Assembly: GCA_949066965.1 (NCBI GenBank)
Contig: CARTDA010000003.1
Span: 62,001-126,000, forward strand
Source of the DNA: COE1 sp949066965
GTDB taxonomy: Bacteria > Bacillota > Clostridia > Lachnospirales > Lachnospiraceae
Direction: 5' to 3'
DNA length: 64,000 nucleotides
The notes under the pieces were generated by a model. The model did not search any database, had not been told where the DNA came from, and saw only the letters and a list, made by a program, of their open reading frames with translations. This document shows positions 16,956 to 25,437 of the stretch, piece after piece; position 1 is the first letter of the stretch, and the number at the start of each line of letters is the position of its first letter. Both the position numbers and the translations under genes were made by a program.

Positions 16956-17408
16956 CTAATTTTTCCCCGTTGTGCCAAATCCTCCGCGATTTTTACCGGA
17001 AAGCTCCGCGACCTCCTCAAATTCAAGTTCTGGCTGCTGCTCCATAATCCGGAACTGGCAGATGCGGTCATTTACATGGATTGTCGTGTCCCGCATCGCA
17101 TACATGGGCGCAAACCACTGGTCATCATTGCCGCAGTATCCGCCCTCGCCAGTCTCGCGGTCAGGTCCGTCAATCACTCCCTGATGATTCACCTGTATCA
17201 GCCCGAAGTTTTTGAATGTGGAGCTTCTGGGAACCACATGCGCCTCATAGCCCCTCGGAAGCTCCACGGCAATTCCAAGCGGAATCAGCTTAAACTCGCC
17301 CTGCTTCATCTCGATATCCTCCGACGCCCGCAGGTCAATCCAGTTTCCCTTTGATATTTTCTCAAGCTTCTGTACTTTATCCGTAAAATATTTTACCTTT
17401 ATCTTCAC
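16956..17408 (-). CDS. dut: dUTP diphosphatase
   Basis: A 150-residue trimeric-type dUTPase that hydrolyses dUTP to dUMP, keeping uracil out of DNA and supplying thymidylate synthesis. The family motifs appear in order: IDLRASEDI (1), PRSST (2), HQGVIDGPDRE (3), RICQFRIME (4) and the C-terminal arm RGGFGTTGK (5) that closes over the site. Motif 3 has GPDRETGEGG where many enzymes have SDYRGE, a minor variation. It follows nrdG by 24 bases, so nucleotide reduction and dUTP removal are probably co-transcribed. Confidence 0.93.
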   Translation of the reverse strand: MKIKVKYFTDKVQKLEKISKGNWIDLRASEDIEMKQGEFKLIPLGIAVELPRGYEAHVVPRSSTFKNFGLIQVNHQGVIDGPDRETGEGGYCGNDDQWFAPMYAMRDTTIHVNDRICQFRIMEQQPELEFEEVAELSGKNRGGFGTTGKN

Positions 17409-17432
17409 GCCTGTTTCCCCTTCGCTTCAATT

Positions 17433-18053
17433 TTACGCCTCACACGCATTTCTCTTAATCCCACAGCTGCCATTTGCACTGAATGGGATAATATTCTGCT
17501 CTGACATCCCTGTCGTTTCACGTCCCATGGGAATATCGTCATAATCGCCGCAGTGAAGCACTGGAACAAGCGGATTTTCCTGTGCAAGAGTCGCCTGTAC
17601 ATTGATGACACGCTGGTTGCTGCTTCCTTTCCATAAAAGCGTTGTATCTTTCTTATCCTGCTCAAATTCCCCGTCGACAAGCACATCGATATATGGAATC
17701 ACGGAATATTTCATCGCAGTTTCCCAGACCTCCCCTGTATAGAGCCAGATATTTTTGCCGGGATACTTCTGCTTAATTTCCTTCGCAAGCGCCTTTACAC
17801 CGTCCCGGTTTGCACAGTGGAGCGGGTCGCCGCCCGAGAACGTGATTCCCTCAATGTACGGCTTTTCAAGCTGCTCGAAAATCTCTGCCTTTGCGGCATC
17901 GTCAAACAGCAGTCCTCCGTCCGGATCCCAGGTCATGGGGTTCTGGCATCCTTTACAGCAATGGTCGCATCCTGCCACCCACAAGACGACACGAAGTCCG
18001 TCACCGTTTAACATATCATCCTTCGTGATATTATGATATCTCATTTTCCTCAT
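17433..18053 (-). CDS. nrdG: anaerobic ribonucleotide reductase activating protein
   Basis: Radical SAM activase that installs the glycyl radical in NrdD. About 206 residues. The cluster motif CDHCCKGC fits C-x3-C-x2-C, with LWVAGC just before and ITFSGGDPLH as the SAM-binding strand. The C-terminus is longer than in minimal NrdG and contains four more cysteines of unknown use (HCGDY, GSCGIKRNACEA and others). The start at ATG 18053 has GGAGGG ahead; ATG at 18044 is an alternative. It lies ten bases after the nrdD stop. Confidence 0.92.
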   Translation of the reverse strand: MRKMRYHNITKDDMLNGDGLRVVLWVAGCDHCCKGCQNPMTWDPDGGLLFDDAAKAEIFEQLEKPYIEGITFSGGDPLHCANRDGVKALAKEIKQKYPGKNIWLYTGEVWETAMKYSVIPYIDVLVDGEFEQDKKDTTLLWKGSSNQRVINVQATLAQENPLVPVLHCGDYDDIPMGRETTGMSEQNIIPFSANGSCGIKRNACEA

Positions 18054-18063
18054 ACCCTCCACA

Positions 18064-20229
18064 TTACATGCTTTTGCGCTCCGCAATTTCTGCCATCTTT
18101 GCATCATTCAGCCTTGTGTCGCCATGCACACGCGAGTACGACAGATAACCGTTCATACGGTCTATTTTTGTCAGGTTTTTACTGCCGCACTTGGGACAGA
18201 CGTCCATTTCCAATTCCTGGTGACCACAGTCGTCGCAATAGGCAAGGGACAGGTTCACGCCCTCATAAAATCCCATTTCCATTGCGCGTCTTACAAGCGT
18301 CTTGATGGCGGAAATATTGTAATCAATCGGGTATTTGACATACTGTATCTTGCCGCCGTTTGACAGCTCCCAGAACCGGTATTCCAGATCCTGCTTTTCG
18401 ATTGGCGTGATATCCTCTGTCACATGGCAGTGAAAGCTGTTGCTGACATATTCCCTGTCTGAAACGCCCTCCACAATGCCATACTGCGCCCGGAACTGTT
18501 TTACCTGCAGACCGCAGAGATTCTCTGCCGGCGTGCCATATATGGCATAGAGATTCCCATCCTCCTCCTTAAAGCGCGTTACCTCCTTATTGATATACTC
18601 AAGAACCTCCAGTGCAAAAGCACCATCCTCGACAAGCGACTTGCCGTTATAAAGCATCTGGAGCTCATTAAATGCCGTGATGCCAAAGGAAGCTGTTGCC
18701 GATTTAAGGAGCGGCTTTATCTTGTCCGAAAGCTTCAGATGACCGCCCAGAAAACCGCCTTCACAGTATGCCAGCGGGTTTGTCGACGCACGCATATTGC
18801 CCAGATATGCATAAGTCCGGATATGCAGCTGCCTGATTAAATTCAGGTAGTAGTCAAGAACCTCATAGAAATCCCTGCTCTCCTGCCGCGATTTTGCAAG
18901 AATCATCGGAAGATGCAAAGACACTGCACCGACATTAAACCGCCCGACAAATACCGGCGTATCCTTGTCATCAGCAGGGTGCATCCCGCCCCTTTCATAC
19001 CATGGGGAAAGAAACGCCCGGCAGCCCATAGGGGAAATAACCTTTCCATACTGCTTGTACATACTTGCAATATACCCTTTTCCTGTCAGGCTCAGCCAGT
19101 CGGGGTACATGGTCTTTGCCGAACACCTGACACCAGCTTCAAACACATCCTCGAGGGGCATTCCTGGACCATGCAGGTTTTCATCATACAGGAAAACTAT
19201 TTTGGGGAAAAGCACCGGTTTCTTACAGTCCTTTTTACCCTGCCCCTTTCGTCTGACATTCAGCATCTGTATGGTTGCCATTTTCGCAAAACGCTCGGTT
19301 CCGATGCCTGCCGTCACCGTGATAAACGGATAATCCCCACGGCTGCTTGCCACCGTGTTAAATTTATATTCCCATCCCTGGAATCCCTGCTCAAACTCAC
19401 GCTCCACATCGGCAATTGCCACTTCCTCCGCTTTCTTCTGGTCAATGCCAAGGCCGACATACTTTTCAACTGACGACTTGTATGTCTTTTCGGCATAGGG
19501 CACAAGAATCTTGTCAACTTCCGGAACCGTAAAGCCACCGTACTGCTGACTTGCCGCACTGAGTACGATATCGCCGATTACGTCAAAAGCGACGTCGAGC
19601 GATTTGGGTTCGTTATACCAGATATTTCCCATCTCAAATCCGCCGGAGAGCACACTCTCGACATCAAAAAGACAGCAGTTCATGGTATCACGGCGCGCCG
19701 ACATGTCATGGATATAGATATATCCGTCCCTGCATGCCTGTATCTCCTCTGTCGTCAGGAAAAACTTCTGGTAAAGCTCCTTGTTAAACTGGTTAAATAT
19801 CAGGCTCCTTTTCGTGGAGACAAGCGCCGAGTCGGTATTGGCGTTCTCCTTATCCCCGACATACATGATGGACTGGCTCTTTTTGTAAACGTCATCCATC
19901 ATGCGCACGAAATCCTGCTTATAATTTCTATAATCGCGGTAGCTCTTCGCCACAACCGGCTTCACGTCCTCAAGGGCGCTCTCGACAATGTTGTGCATGA
20001 CAGGAATCGGAATCTCGCCTGTCTCCATCTCGTCAACCTTTGATATGACGTCACTGCATATCTTCCGTTTCTCATCATCCGTAAATTTTGTCAAGGCACG
20101 GTACGCTGATTTGCCGACAGCAGTTATTACCTTCTGGACATTAAATATCTCCTTGCTGCCATCCTTTTTGATTACAAAGACTGTTTTTTTGGGCTGAAAA
20201 AGTTCACCGTAATCATTTTCTTCGTTCAT
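18064..20229 (-). CDS. nrdD: anaerobic ribonucleoside-triphosphate reductase
   Basis: Class III reductase making deoxyribonucleoside triphosphates under anoxia. About 721 residues. An ATP-cone opens the protein (VFVIKKDGSKEIFNVQKVIT); the barrel follows, with MNCCLFDVESVLSGGFEMGN. A zinc site CDDCGH...CPKCGS is near the end, and the glycyl radical loop reads RMNGYLSYSR, with Asn where many members have Cys or Thr before the radical Gly. ATG at 20229 is preferred because GGGAG is ten bases upstream; the ATG at 20238 is too close to it. NrdR-like boxes overlap the promoter. Confidence 0.95.
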   Translation of the reverse strand: MNEENDYGELFQPKKTVFVIKKDGSKEIFNVQKVITAVGKSAYRALTKFTDDEKRKICSDVISKVDEMETGEIPIPVMHNIVESALEDVKPVVAKSYRDYRNYKQDFVRMMDDVYKKSQSIMYVGDKENANTDSALVSTKRSLIFNQFNKELYQKFFLTTEEIQACRDGYIYIHDMSARRDTMNCCLFDVESVLSGGFEMGNIWYNEPKSLDVAFDVIGDIVLSAASQQYGGFTVPEVDKILVPYAEKTYKSSVEKYVGLGIDQKKAEEVAIADVEREFEQGFQGWEYKFNTVASSRGDYPFITVTAGIGTERFAKMATIQMLNVRRKGQGKKDCKKPVLFPKIVFLYDENLHGPGMPLEDVFEAGVRCSAKTMYPDWLSLTGKGYIASMYKQYGKVISPMGCRAFLSPWYERGGMHPADDKDTPVFVGRFNVGAVSLHLPMILAKSRQESRDFYEVLDYYLNLIRQLHIRTYAYLGNMRASTNPLAYCEGGFLGGHLKLSDKIKPLLKSATASFGITAFNELQMLYNGKSLVEDGAFALEVLEYINKEVTRFKEEDGNLYAIYGTPAENLCGLQVKQFRAQYGIVEGVSDREYVSNSFHCHVTEDITPIEKQDLEYRFWELSNGGKIQYVKYPIDYNISAIKTLVRRAMEMGFYEGVNLSLAYCDDCGHQELEMDVCPKCGSKNLTKIDRMNGYLSYSRVHGDTRLNDAKMAEIAERKSM

Positions 20230-20279
20230 TTCAATCATACTCCCTATTTCTTTTATATTGTATGTGTTATTTTATTCCA

Positions 20280-20333
20280 GCACCAGATATAGTGTCTGTA
20301 TACTAGTATAGTGCAATCACATCCCGATGTCAA
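20280..20333 (-). promoter_or_regulatory. nrdD promoter with NrdR-like boxes
   Basis: TTGACA (20328-20333) and TATACT (20305-20310) are 17 bases apart. GCACCAGATATAGTGT (20280-20295) matches the NrdR consensus ACACTATATATAGTGT at 13 of 16 positions; a weaker box ends at 20314 (TATACTAGTATAGTGC) and covers the -10. The paired arrangement fits NrdR repression by nucleotide state. Confidence 0.65.
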
Positions 20334-20340
20334 TCACAAT

Positions 20341-20464
20341 CGAGCAGGAAAGATTTATCTTCCCTACTCGCCGCGCGCCCCATGCGCCGCCTTAGCGGCA
20401 TACTTCCCCTGCATGGGGCTGCGCATAAAAAAAATTGAGTAGGAGAAAAGCTTTCCCCTACTCG
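20341..20464. repeat. intergenic three-hairpin structured element, copy 3
   Basis: Hairpin A is CGAG...CTCG (20341-20370). Module B (20371-20428) pairs CCCCATGC with GCATGGGG around GCCGC-CTTA-GCGGC and keeps GCATACTTCC and a closing GCGCATAA. Hairpin C is GAGTAGG...CCTACTC (20437-20463). It lies between the stop of the 47-residue protein gene and the nrdD promoter. P2 differs completely in sequence from copies 1 and 5 yet still pairs. Confidence 0.8.
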
Positions 20465-20470
20465 TGTGTT

Positions 20471-20614
20471 TTATTCTTTTGCCTGCTCTGCCTTTGTCTT
20501 GGGTTTCCACACCTTCACACCGATAACCCCGCCGATGCCTGACACAGCGATGATTACTGCAAAAACCATAAGATAGGACAGTACCATTCTAAAAAACTCT
20601 ATTAAATTTGCCAT
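20471..20614 (-). CDS. 47-residue single-pass membrane protein
   Basis: A short gene: the ATG at 20614 is preceded by GAGAGG seven to eight bases upstream and 47 codons follow to TAA. The protein begins MANLIEFFRM, has one membrane helix (about VLSYLMVFAVIIAVSGIGG), then a basic stretch VKVWKPKTKAEQAKE, giving an N-out/C-in topology by the positive-inside rule. I do not recognise a named family. It is followed by element copy 3, whose hairpins may serve as its 3-prime end. Confidence 0.7.
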   Translation of the reverse strand: MANLIEFFRMVLSYLMVFAVIIAVSGIGGVIGVKVWKPKTKAEQAKE

Positions 20615-20740
20615 GACTTTACCTCTCTTCCGCTGACAACAATTTTCCGTGAAACCGAAGCAGCATTTTATTGTATACGAAAAACTTATATCTTAATCAT
20701 ACCACTTCCCTTGGTAAATCGTCAAGCAGTTAATCGGATG

Positions 20741-21508
20741 TTATACTGGCGGTTCGTGACAGTCTTTTTTTCGCCTTTTGGCTGGCTGGGGCGGATGCAC
20801 CCGCATGTATTCGTCATACAGTTCCGGTCTTCTTTCCCTTGTCCGGTATAAGGACTGCTCCAGGCGCCACTTTTCAATGTTGGCATGGTGTCCGCTCAGG
20901 AGCACATCCGGCACCTTTTTCTCATGCCAGACCTCCGGCCTGGAATACTGCGGATATTCCAAAAGTCCGTTTGAATGGGACTCTGTCTGTGCGGACTCGT
21001 CGTTGCTGAGCACTCCCGGCACCAGCCTTGACACCGCGTCAATCATGACCATTGCAGGAAGCTCCCCGCCTGTCAGGACGTAGTCTCCGATAGAAATGTA
21101 GTCCGTCACAATCTCCTCAAGGACTCTTTCGTCAATCCCCTCATAGTGCCCGCAGAGAAAAATCAGGTCTTCCTCGCCCGCCAGGTCAGCAGCCATTTTC
21201 TGATTGAATACTTTCCCCTGGGGCGTCACATAGATAACCCTTGTCCTGTCATGTTGCATGCCCTTTCTTGCGGCAATCTTTTCATCCAATGCCTTCCAGC
21301 AGTCGTATACCGGCTGCGCCTGCATCAGCATGCCTGCCCCGCCTCCATAGGTATAATCGTCTACCTTTTTGTGCCTGTCCAGCGTGTAATCGCGTATGTT
21401 CACCGCCTCTATGGAAATGCAGCCTTTTTCCTCTGCCCTTCCTATAATGCTGGTGCGCAGCCCCTCAAGTACCATCTCCGGAAACAATGTCATAATGTGA
21501 AAATGCAT
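20741..21508 (-). CDS. trmD: tRNA (guanine37-N1)-methyltransferase
   Basis: SPOUT-class methyltransferase that methylates G37 of tRNAs with G36, preventing +1 frameshifts. 255 residues. N-terminus FHIMTLFPEMVLEGLRTSII, AdoMet knot region LICGHYEGIDERV-like segment (here LIFLCGHYEGIDERVLEEI) and IGDYVLTGGELPAMVMIDA are all as expected. The C-terminus is extended and basic (PAKRRKKDCHEPPV). The start at 21508 has GGGGAGA ahead and gives the canonical MHFHIMTLFPE. It follows rimM by 20 bases. Confidence 0.96.
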   Translation of the reverse strand: MHFHIMTLFPEMVLEGLRTSIIGRAEEKGCISIEAVNIRDYTLDRHKKVDDYTYGGGAGMLMQAQPVYDCWKALDEKIAARKGMQHDRTRVIYVTPQGKVFNQKMAADLAGEEDLIFLCGHYEGIDERVLEEIVTDYISIGDYVLTGGELPAMVMIDAVSRLVPGVLSNDESAQTESHSNGLLEYPQYSRPEVWHEKKVPDVLLSGHHANIEKWRLEQSLYRTRERRPELYDEYMRVHPPQPAKRRKKDCHEPPV

Positions 21509-21528
21509 AATTTTCTCCCCGATTCCAA

Positions 21529-22038
21529 TCAGTCCAAAAGCCCGTCCATTATATGAACCTTCATTTTCCGGTTTTCCATGTCGATATCGAGAATGCACTG
21601 CTTAATGGCAGGAAACAGCACCTCCCTGCCATCCTCAAACCGAACCTCATACACATCATTTGCCCCGGTTTCAATCACATTGGTCAGCACGCCAAGATAA
21701 TTCCCATCCTCGTCATATACTTCCAAATCAATTAAATCCGCTATAAAATACTCGTCACGTCCAAGCTTTACCGCGTTTTCCCTTGTCACATAAAGGGCTT
21801 TTCCCTTGTAACGCTCTATGTCATTTATATTATCAATTCCTTTAAATTTCAGGATGACAAACTTTTTAAAGTACTTTACGCCCTCAATCTCGAGCGTCAT
21901 CTTTTCCCTGCCTGTATCTAAAATAATCTCTTTTAATTTCTGAAACCTTCTTACATCATCCGTCATGGGAAACACTTTCACTTCCCCGCGTATGCCGTGT
22001 GTCTGTGCAATGGCACCTACCTGTAATAAATCTTCCAT
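21529..22038 (-). CDS. rimM: 16S rRNA processing protein RimM
   Basis: A 169-residue 30S assembly factor that helps mature the 3-prime domain of 16S rRNA and binds S19. N-terminal barrel starts LLQVGAIAQTHGIRGEVKVF; the second PRC-type barrel contains DLIDLEVYDEDGNYLGVLTN and PAIKQCILDIDMENRKM. GGAGG stands a few bases before the ATG. It is in the usual order rpsP-khpA-rimM-trmD, about 100 bases after khpA. Confidence 0.95.
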   Translation of the reverse strand: MEDLLQVGAIAQTHGIRGEVKVFPMTDDVRRFQKLKEIILDTGREKMTLEIEGVKYFKKFVILKFKGIDNINDIERYKGKALYVTRENAVKLGRDEYFIADLIDLEVYDEDGNYLGVLTNVIETGANDVYEVRFEDGREVLFPAIKQCILDIDMENRKMKVHIMDGLLD

Positions 22039-22140
22039 GAAACCTCCATATCTTTACCAACAGACCCCCAGAGTCCATTATAAGTATAAAAGGGCGCTCC
22101 GATGAACACCCTTTCAACGCACACAGGCGCAAATTCCTAA

Positions 22141-22368
22141 TTATATAATTTCAACATCTACCTTAATGTTATCTTTGGAAGATGCTGCTTTGACAACGGA
22201 ACGGATTGCCTTCGCAATTCTGCCCTGCTTGCCTATTACCTTTCCCATATCGGCCGGTGCTACATGAAGTTCCACTGTAATGTTCTTACCTTCCGCCTTC
22301 TCTGTAACTACTACCTCATCAGGATTGTCTACTAAAGCCTTCGCTATCACTTCGACTAACTCCTTCAT
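22141..22368 (-). CDS. khpA: KH-domain RNA-binding protein KhpA
   Basis: A 75-residue single KH domain protein (formerly YlqC). The RNA-gripping loop is IGKQGRIAKAIRSVVKAA with the GxxG sequence GKQG. In Firmicutes KhpA partners with KhpB and influences RNA handling and cell elongation. It sits 45 bases downstream of rpsP and in front of rimM, its normal neighbourhood. Confidence 0.95.
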   Translation of the reverse strand: MKELVEVIAKALVDNPDEVVVTEKAEGKNITVELHVAPADMGKVIGKQGRIAKAIRSVVKAASSKDNIKVDVEII

Positions 22369-22413
22369 CTTTCACACCTCCAAAAGCCTTAAGCAGGCTG
22401 TCACAAAGATATC

Positions 22414-22659
22414 CTATTTCTCAATGCCTGCTGCCTTGAAAATCTTTGCAACAACTTCTGTAGGCTGCGCACCGTTAGATAACCATTTCTTAGCCAGCTC
22501 CTCATTTACCTTGAACTCGCTCGGGTCTGTATTCGGGTTGTATGTTCCAATCTCCTCGATGCACTTTCCGTCCCTGGGCGATCTTGAATCTGCTACGATG
22601 ATTCTATAGATAGGAGCTTTCTTCTGACCCATTCTTCTTAATCTGATTTTTACTGCCAT
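22414..22659 (-). CDS. rpsP: 30S ribosomal protein S16
   Basis: An 81-residue ribosomal protein of standard length. The N-terminus VKIRLRRMGQKKAPIYRIIV and the segment DSRSPRDGKCIEEIGTYNPN are diagnostic. It binds 16S rRNA early in 30S assembly. Its gene follows ffh by 46 bases, as in many Firmicutes. Confidence 0.97.
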   Translation of the reverse strand: MAVKIRLRRMGQKKAPIYRIIVADSRSPRDGKCIEEIGTYNPNTDPSEFKVNEELAKKWLSNGAQPTEVVAKIFKAAGIEK

Positions 22660-22705
22660 GTTTCTTCACCTCATAAATCTTTCTTTAAAATATTTTTAAA
22701 TTTTA

Positions 22706-24061
22706 TCAAAAAGGAAGTTTAAACTTGCCTTTTTTGCCTCCAAATCCTCCCATCATGCCAGGGAGCTGCTTCATCATTTTCTGTGACTGTTCAAACTGCT
22801 TGATGAAACGGTTTACCACTGCGATGTCAACACCTGCGCCCCTTGCAATCCTGTGCTTGCGGCTCGGATTTAACAGCCTGGGGTCTTTGCGCTCCGCAGG
22901 CGTCATGGATAGGACAATTGCCTCCATCCGCGCAAGCTGCTTGTCATCGACTGCGGACTCAATGTCACTCGCCTTAATTCCCATGCCAGGCATCATTCCA
23001 AGGATGCTCGACAGGCCGCCAAGCTTTTTCATCTGCCCCATGCTTTCCAGATAATCCTCAAAATCAAACTTGCCCTTTTTCAGGCGCGCAGCCATCTCCT
23101 TTTCCTTGTCCGCGTCCATCTCAAGGTTTGCCTCCGCAACCTTGTCTATCAGCGTCAGGACATCACCCATGCCCAGAATGCGGTTTGCCATCCTGTCCGG
23201 ATAAAACTGCTCTATATCAGTAAGCTTTTCGCCTGTGCTCACATAGATAATAGGCTTCCCGGTAACTGCCTTGACAGAGAGCGCCGCACCGCCTCGCGTG
23301 TCACCGTCCATCTTGGAGAGAATGACTCCGCTCACGCCTACCTTTTCGTCAAATTCCTTCGCCACATTGACTGCATCCTGACCTGTCATGGCATCCACAA
23401 CCAAAAGGGTCTGGTGCACATCGACATTCGCCTTAATCTCCTGCAGCTCTGCCATCATCTCCTCATCAATGTGGAGCCGTCCGGCAGTGTCTATCATTAC
23501 AACGTTATTGTTGTTTTTCGCCGCATGTTCAAGGGATGCCTTTACAATATCGACAGGCTTGTGGTTCGTCCCCATCGAAAAGAAATCAACCTGCTGTTTA
23601 TCGGCATTGACATGGAGCTGCTCTATCGCAGCCGGCCGGTAAATGTCACATGCAACCAGAAGCGGTTTCTTCCCTTTCAGCTTCAGCTTTCCGGCTATCT
23701 TTGCAACAGCAGTCGTCTTACCTGCACCCTGCAGGCCGCACATCATGATGACGGTCGTCGCCTTGCCCGGCTGTAATTCCAGCTCGGTCGTCTCGGAACC
23801 CATCAGTGCCACCATTTCTTCATTTACAATCTTGATAACCATCTGACCGGGATTGAGCCCGTTCATCACGTCGGAACCGATCGCCCGCTCTTCCACCGAT
23901 TTTACAAACTGCTTCACTACCTTAAAGTTGACATCCGCCTCCAGGAGCGCCATCTTTACTTCCTTGAGCGCTGCCTTTACGTCAGCCTCCGTCAGGCGTC
24001 CCTTGCTTCGCAAATTCTTAAACACCTTTTGCAGTTTATCTGTTAAGCTTTCAAATGCCAT
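22706..24061 (-). CDS. ffh: signal recognition particle protein Ffh
   Basis: The 451-residue GTPase of the signal recognition particle, which binds signal sequences on translating ribosomes and delivers them to FtsY. N domain (1-90), G domain with GLQGAGKTTAVAK, DTAGRL and KMDGDTRGG, and a Met-rich M domain with the RNA-binding helix (LLNPSRKHRIARGAG) and a C-terminal MMKQLPGMMGGFGGKKGKF. It follows ylxM by four bases and precedes rpsP. The receptor gene ftsY is also in this window. Confidence 0.97.
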   Translation of the reverse strand: MAFESLTDKLQKVFKNLRSKGRLTEADVKAALKEVKMALLEADVNFKVVKQFVKSVEERAIGSDVMNGLNPGQMVIKIVNEEMVALMGSETTELELQPGKATTVIMMCGLQGAGKTTAVAKIAGKLKLKGKKPLLVACDIYRPAAIEQLHVNADKQQVDFFSMGTNHKPVDIVKASLEHAAKNNNNVVMIDTAGRLHIDEEMMAELQEIKANVDVHQTLLVVDAMTGQDAVNVAKEFDEKVGVSGVILSKMDGDTRGGAALSVKAVTGKPIIYVSTGEKLTDIEQFYPDRMANRILGMGDVLTLIDKVAEANLEMDADKEKEMAARLKKGKFDFEDYLESMGQMKKLGGLSSILGMMPGMGIKASDIESAVDDKQLARMEAIVLSMTPAERKDPRLLNPSRKHRIARGAGVDIAVVNRFIKQFEQSQKMMKQLPGMMGGFGGKKGKFKLPF

Positions 24062-24065
24062 CTAA

Positions 24066-24437
24066 TCAAAGCTCCTCTATAATTTCATTTGACAATTTTT
24101 TTATCCGCTCATCATCCGTAAGGCTGTTAATCTCGCGGATATTACTCTTAATCTTTGCAAACTTCTCCACCAGATGAAGCTTATTCTCATAGTCAGCCAG
24201 TATCTTGTCGCATCTTCGAATCAGGTCGTGTACTCCCTGGCGGCTGATGCCCTGCTCGTCTGCAATCTCACTCAGCGACAAGTCATTGAACACGGCATCC
24301 TCGTAAACCTTTTTCTGGTGCTGTGTCAGGAGCTCCCCATAAAAATCATAGAGCATGCCTTTGTATTCAAGCTTTTCCAGTCCAATTGCAGTATTTCCGC
24401 CTTCCCTATTTCTGACTGCCAGATTACAAGCTTTCAC
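24066..24437 (-). CDS. ylxM: YlxM/P13-type helix-turn-helix protein
   Basis: A 123-residue DNA-binding-type protein that accompanies ffh in Firmicutes and is thought to modulate SRP. The conserved body is GMLYDFYGELLTQHQKKVYE, then the sigma-4-like helix-turn-helix FNDLSLSEIADEQGISRQGV. I start at GTG 24437, which has GGAGG three bases ahead; this adds about 18 residues before the usual family start, where no good ATG exists. Shorter starts are possible. Confidence 0.85.
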   Translation of the reverse strand: MKACNLAVRNREGGNTAIGLEKLEYKGMLYDFYGELLTQHQKKVYEDAVFNDLSLSEIADEQGISRQGVHDLIRRCDKILADYENKLHLVEKFAKIKSNIREINSLTDDERIKKLSNEIIEEL

Positions 24438-24486
24438 ATTCCTTCCTCCGCTTTCCAAGTTACGCGACTTTATAAGAATACTACAT

Positions 24487-24522
24487 AAAAAAGGAGGTGT
24501 CAAGTATTTTTTCTTGACACCT
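24487..24522 (-). terminator. terminator after the YitT-family gene
   Basis: Ten-base stem AGGTGTCAAG/CTTGACACCT (24495-24504, 24513-24522) with an A/T loop, followed on the minus strand by CC and a run of six T. It separates the YitT/ilvA transcript from ylxM-ffh. Confidence 0.85.
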
Positions 24523-24537
24523 GCATTTTTTTGCATA

Positions 24538-25419
24538 CTATATCTTATCCCGCGTAATATCCTTATACCCTTCGCCGAATATCTCACTTGCGGAGGACAC
24601 AATCATAAACGCCGTCGGGTCTTCATCCTTTACAATTTCCTCAAGCTTGGGATATATCTGTTTTCTCGTGACAATCATTAAAAGCTCTTTTGGCGCATTG
24701 GTATATGCCCCCCTTGCCGTGATAACCGTTGCCGTGGTGTCCAGCTCGTCAAAAAGCCGCTGTTTCATCTGGGCAGGCTTTGCGCTGACAATATATGTGA
24801 GTTTCGCCTCATCCGAGCCGTACAGTATTTTATCCATCACAACGGAATCCGTCACCACTGCTATGCCGGCATAAAATGCGACTGTCAGATCCCGGAACAC
24901 AATCCACGATGCCAGGATGACCATGCTGTCAAATAAAAGAAATAATATATTTGTCTTAATATGCTTTCTTTTTGTACGGACAACCTTGACAATAATGTCA
25001 ATGCCCCCTGTCGTTGCGCCTGCCATAAACACGAGTGCCAGTGCCGCCCCTATCAGTGCGCCCCCTATCACTGCCGCAATCAGCAGGTCGTCTGTCATCG
25101 CGCCATAGGAGGCAAGCGCATTGATAAAGACCGTAATCAGCGCCAGCACATACATCGTGGAACAGATAAACCGCCATCCGAACTTCCACAGTCCGAGCAG
25201 GACAATCGGAATATTGATGAGCAGGTTCATCGTTCCCGTAGGTATTGCCGTAAACCGGTTCACCAGAATGGATATACCGGTCACGCCTCCCGGCGCAATA
25301 TTATTCGGGTCCAGAAATAAACTAATAGCAACGGCATAAATCACTGCCGCTGCTGTCAGTATTACATAATTTTTTGTCTTTTTTGCTGCCCGCTTTGTCT
25401 GATTCACCACTTTTTCCAT
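24538..25419 (-). CDS. YitT family membrane protein
   Basis: A 293-residue protein with five or six N-terminal membrane helices (DUF161-type: VIYAVAISLFLDPNNIAPGG, FMAGATTGGIDIIVKVVRTK) and a C-terminal DUF2179 cytosolic domain (TATVITARGAYTNAPKELLM). The family is widespread in Firmicutes but its transport or regulatory role is not established. It starts 18 bases after the ilvA stop, so the two are likely co-transcribed. Confidence 0.9.
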   Translation of the reverse strand: MEKVVNQTKRAAKKTKNYVILTAAAVIYAVAISLFLDPNNIAPGGVTGISILVNRFTAIPTGTMNLLINIPIVLLGLWKFGWRFICSTMYVLALITVFINALASYGAMTDDLLIAAVIGGALIGAALALVFMAGATTGGIDIIVKVVRTKRKHIKTNILFLLFDSMVILASWIVFRDLTVAFYAGIAVVTDSVVMDKILYGSDEAKLTYIVSAKPAQMKQRLFDELDTTATVITARGAYTNAPKELLMIVTRKQIYPKLEEIVKDEDPTAFMIVSSASEIFGEGYKDITRDKI

Positions 25420-25437
25420 AATACCCCGTAATAAAAA

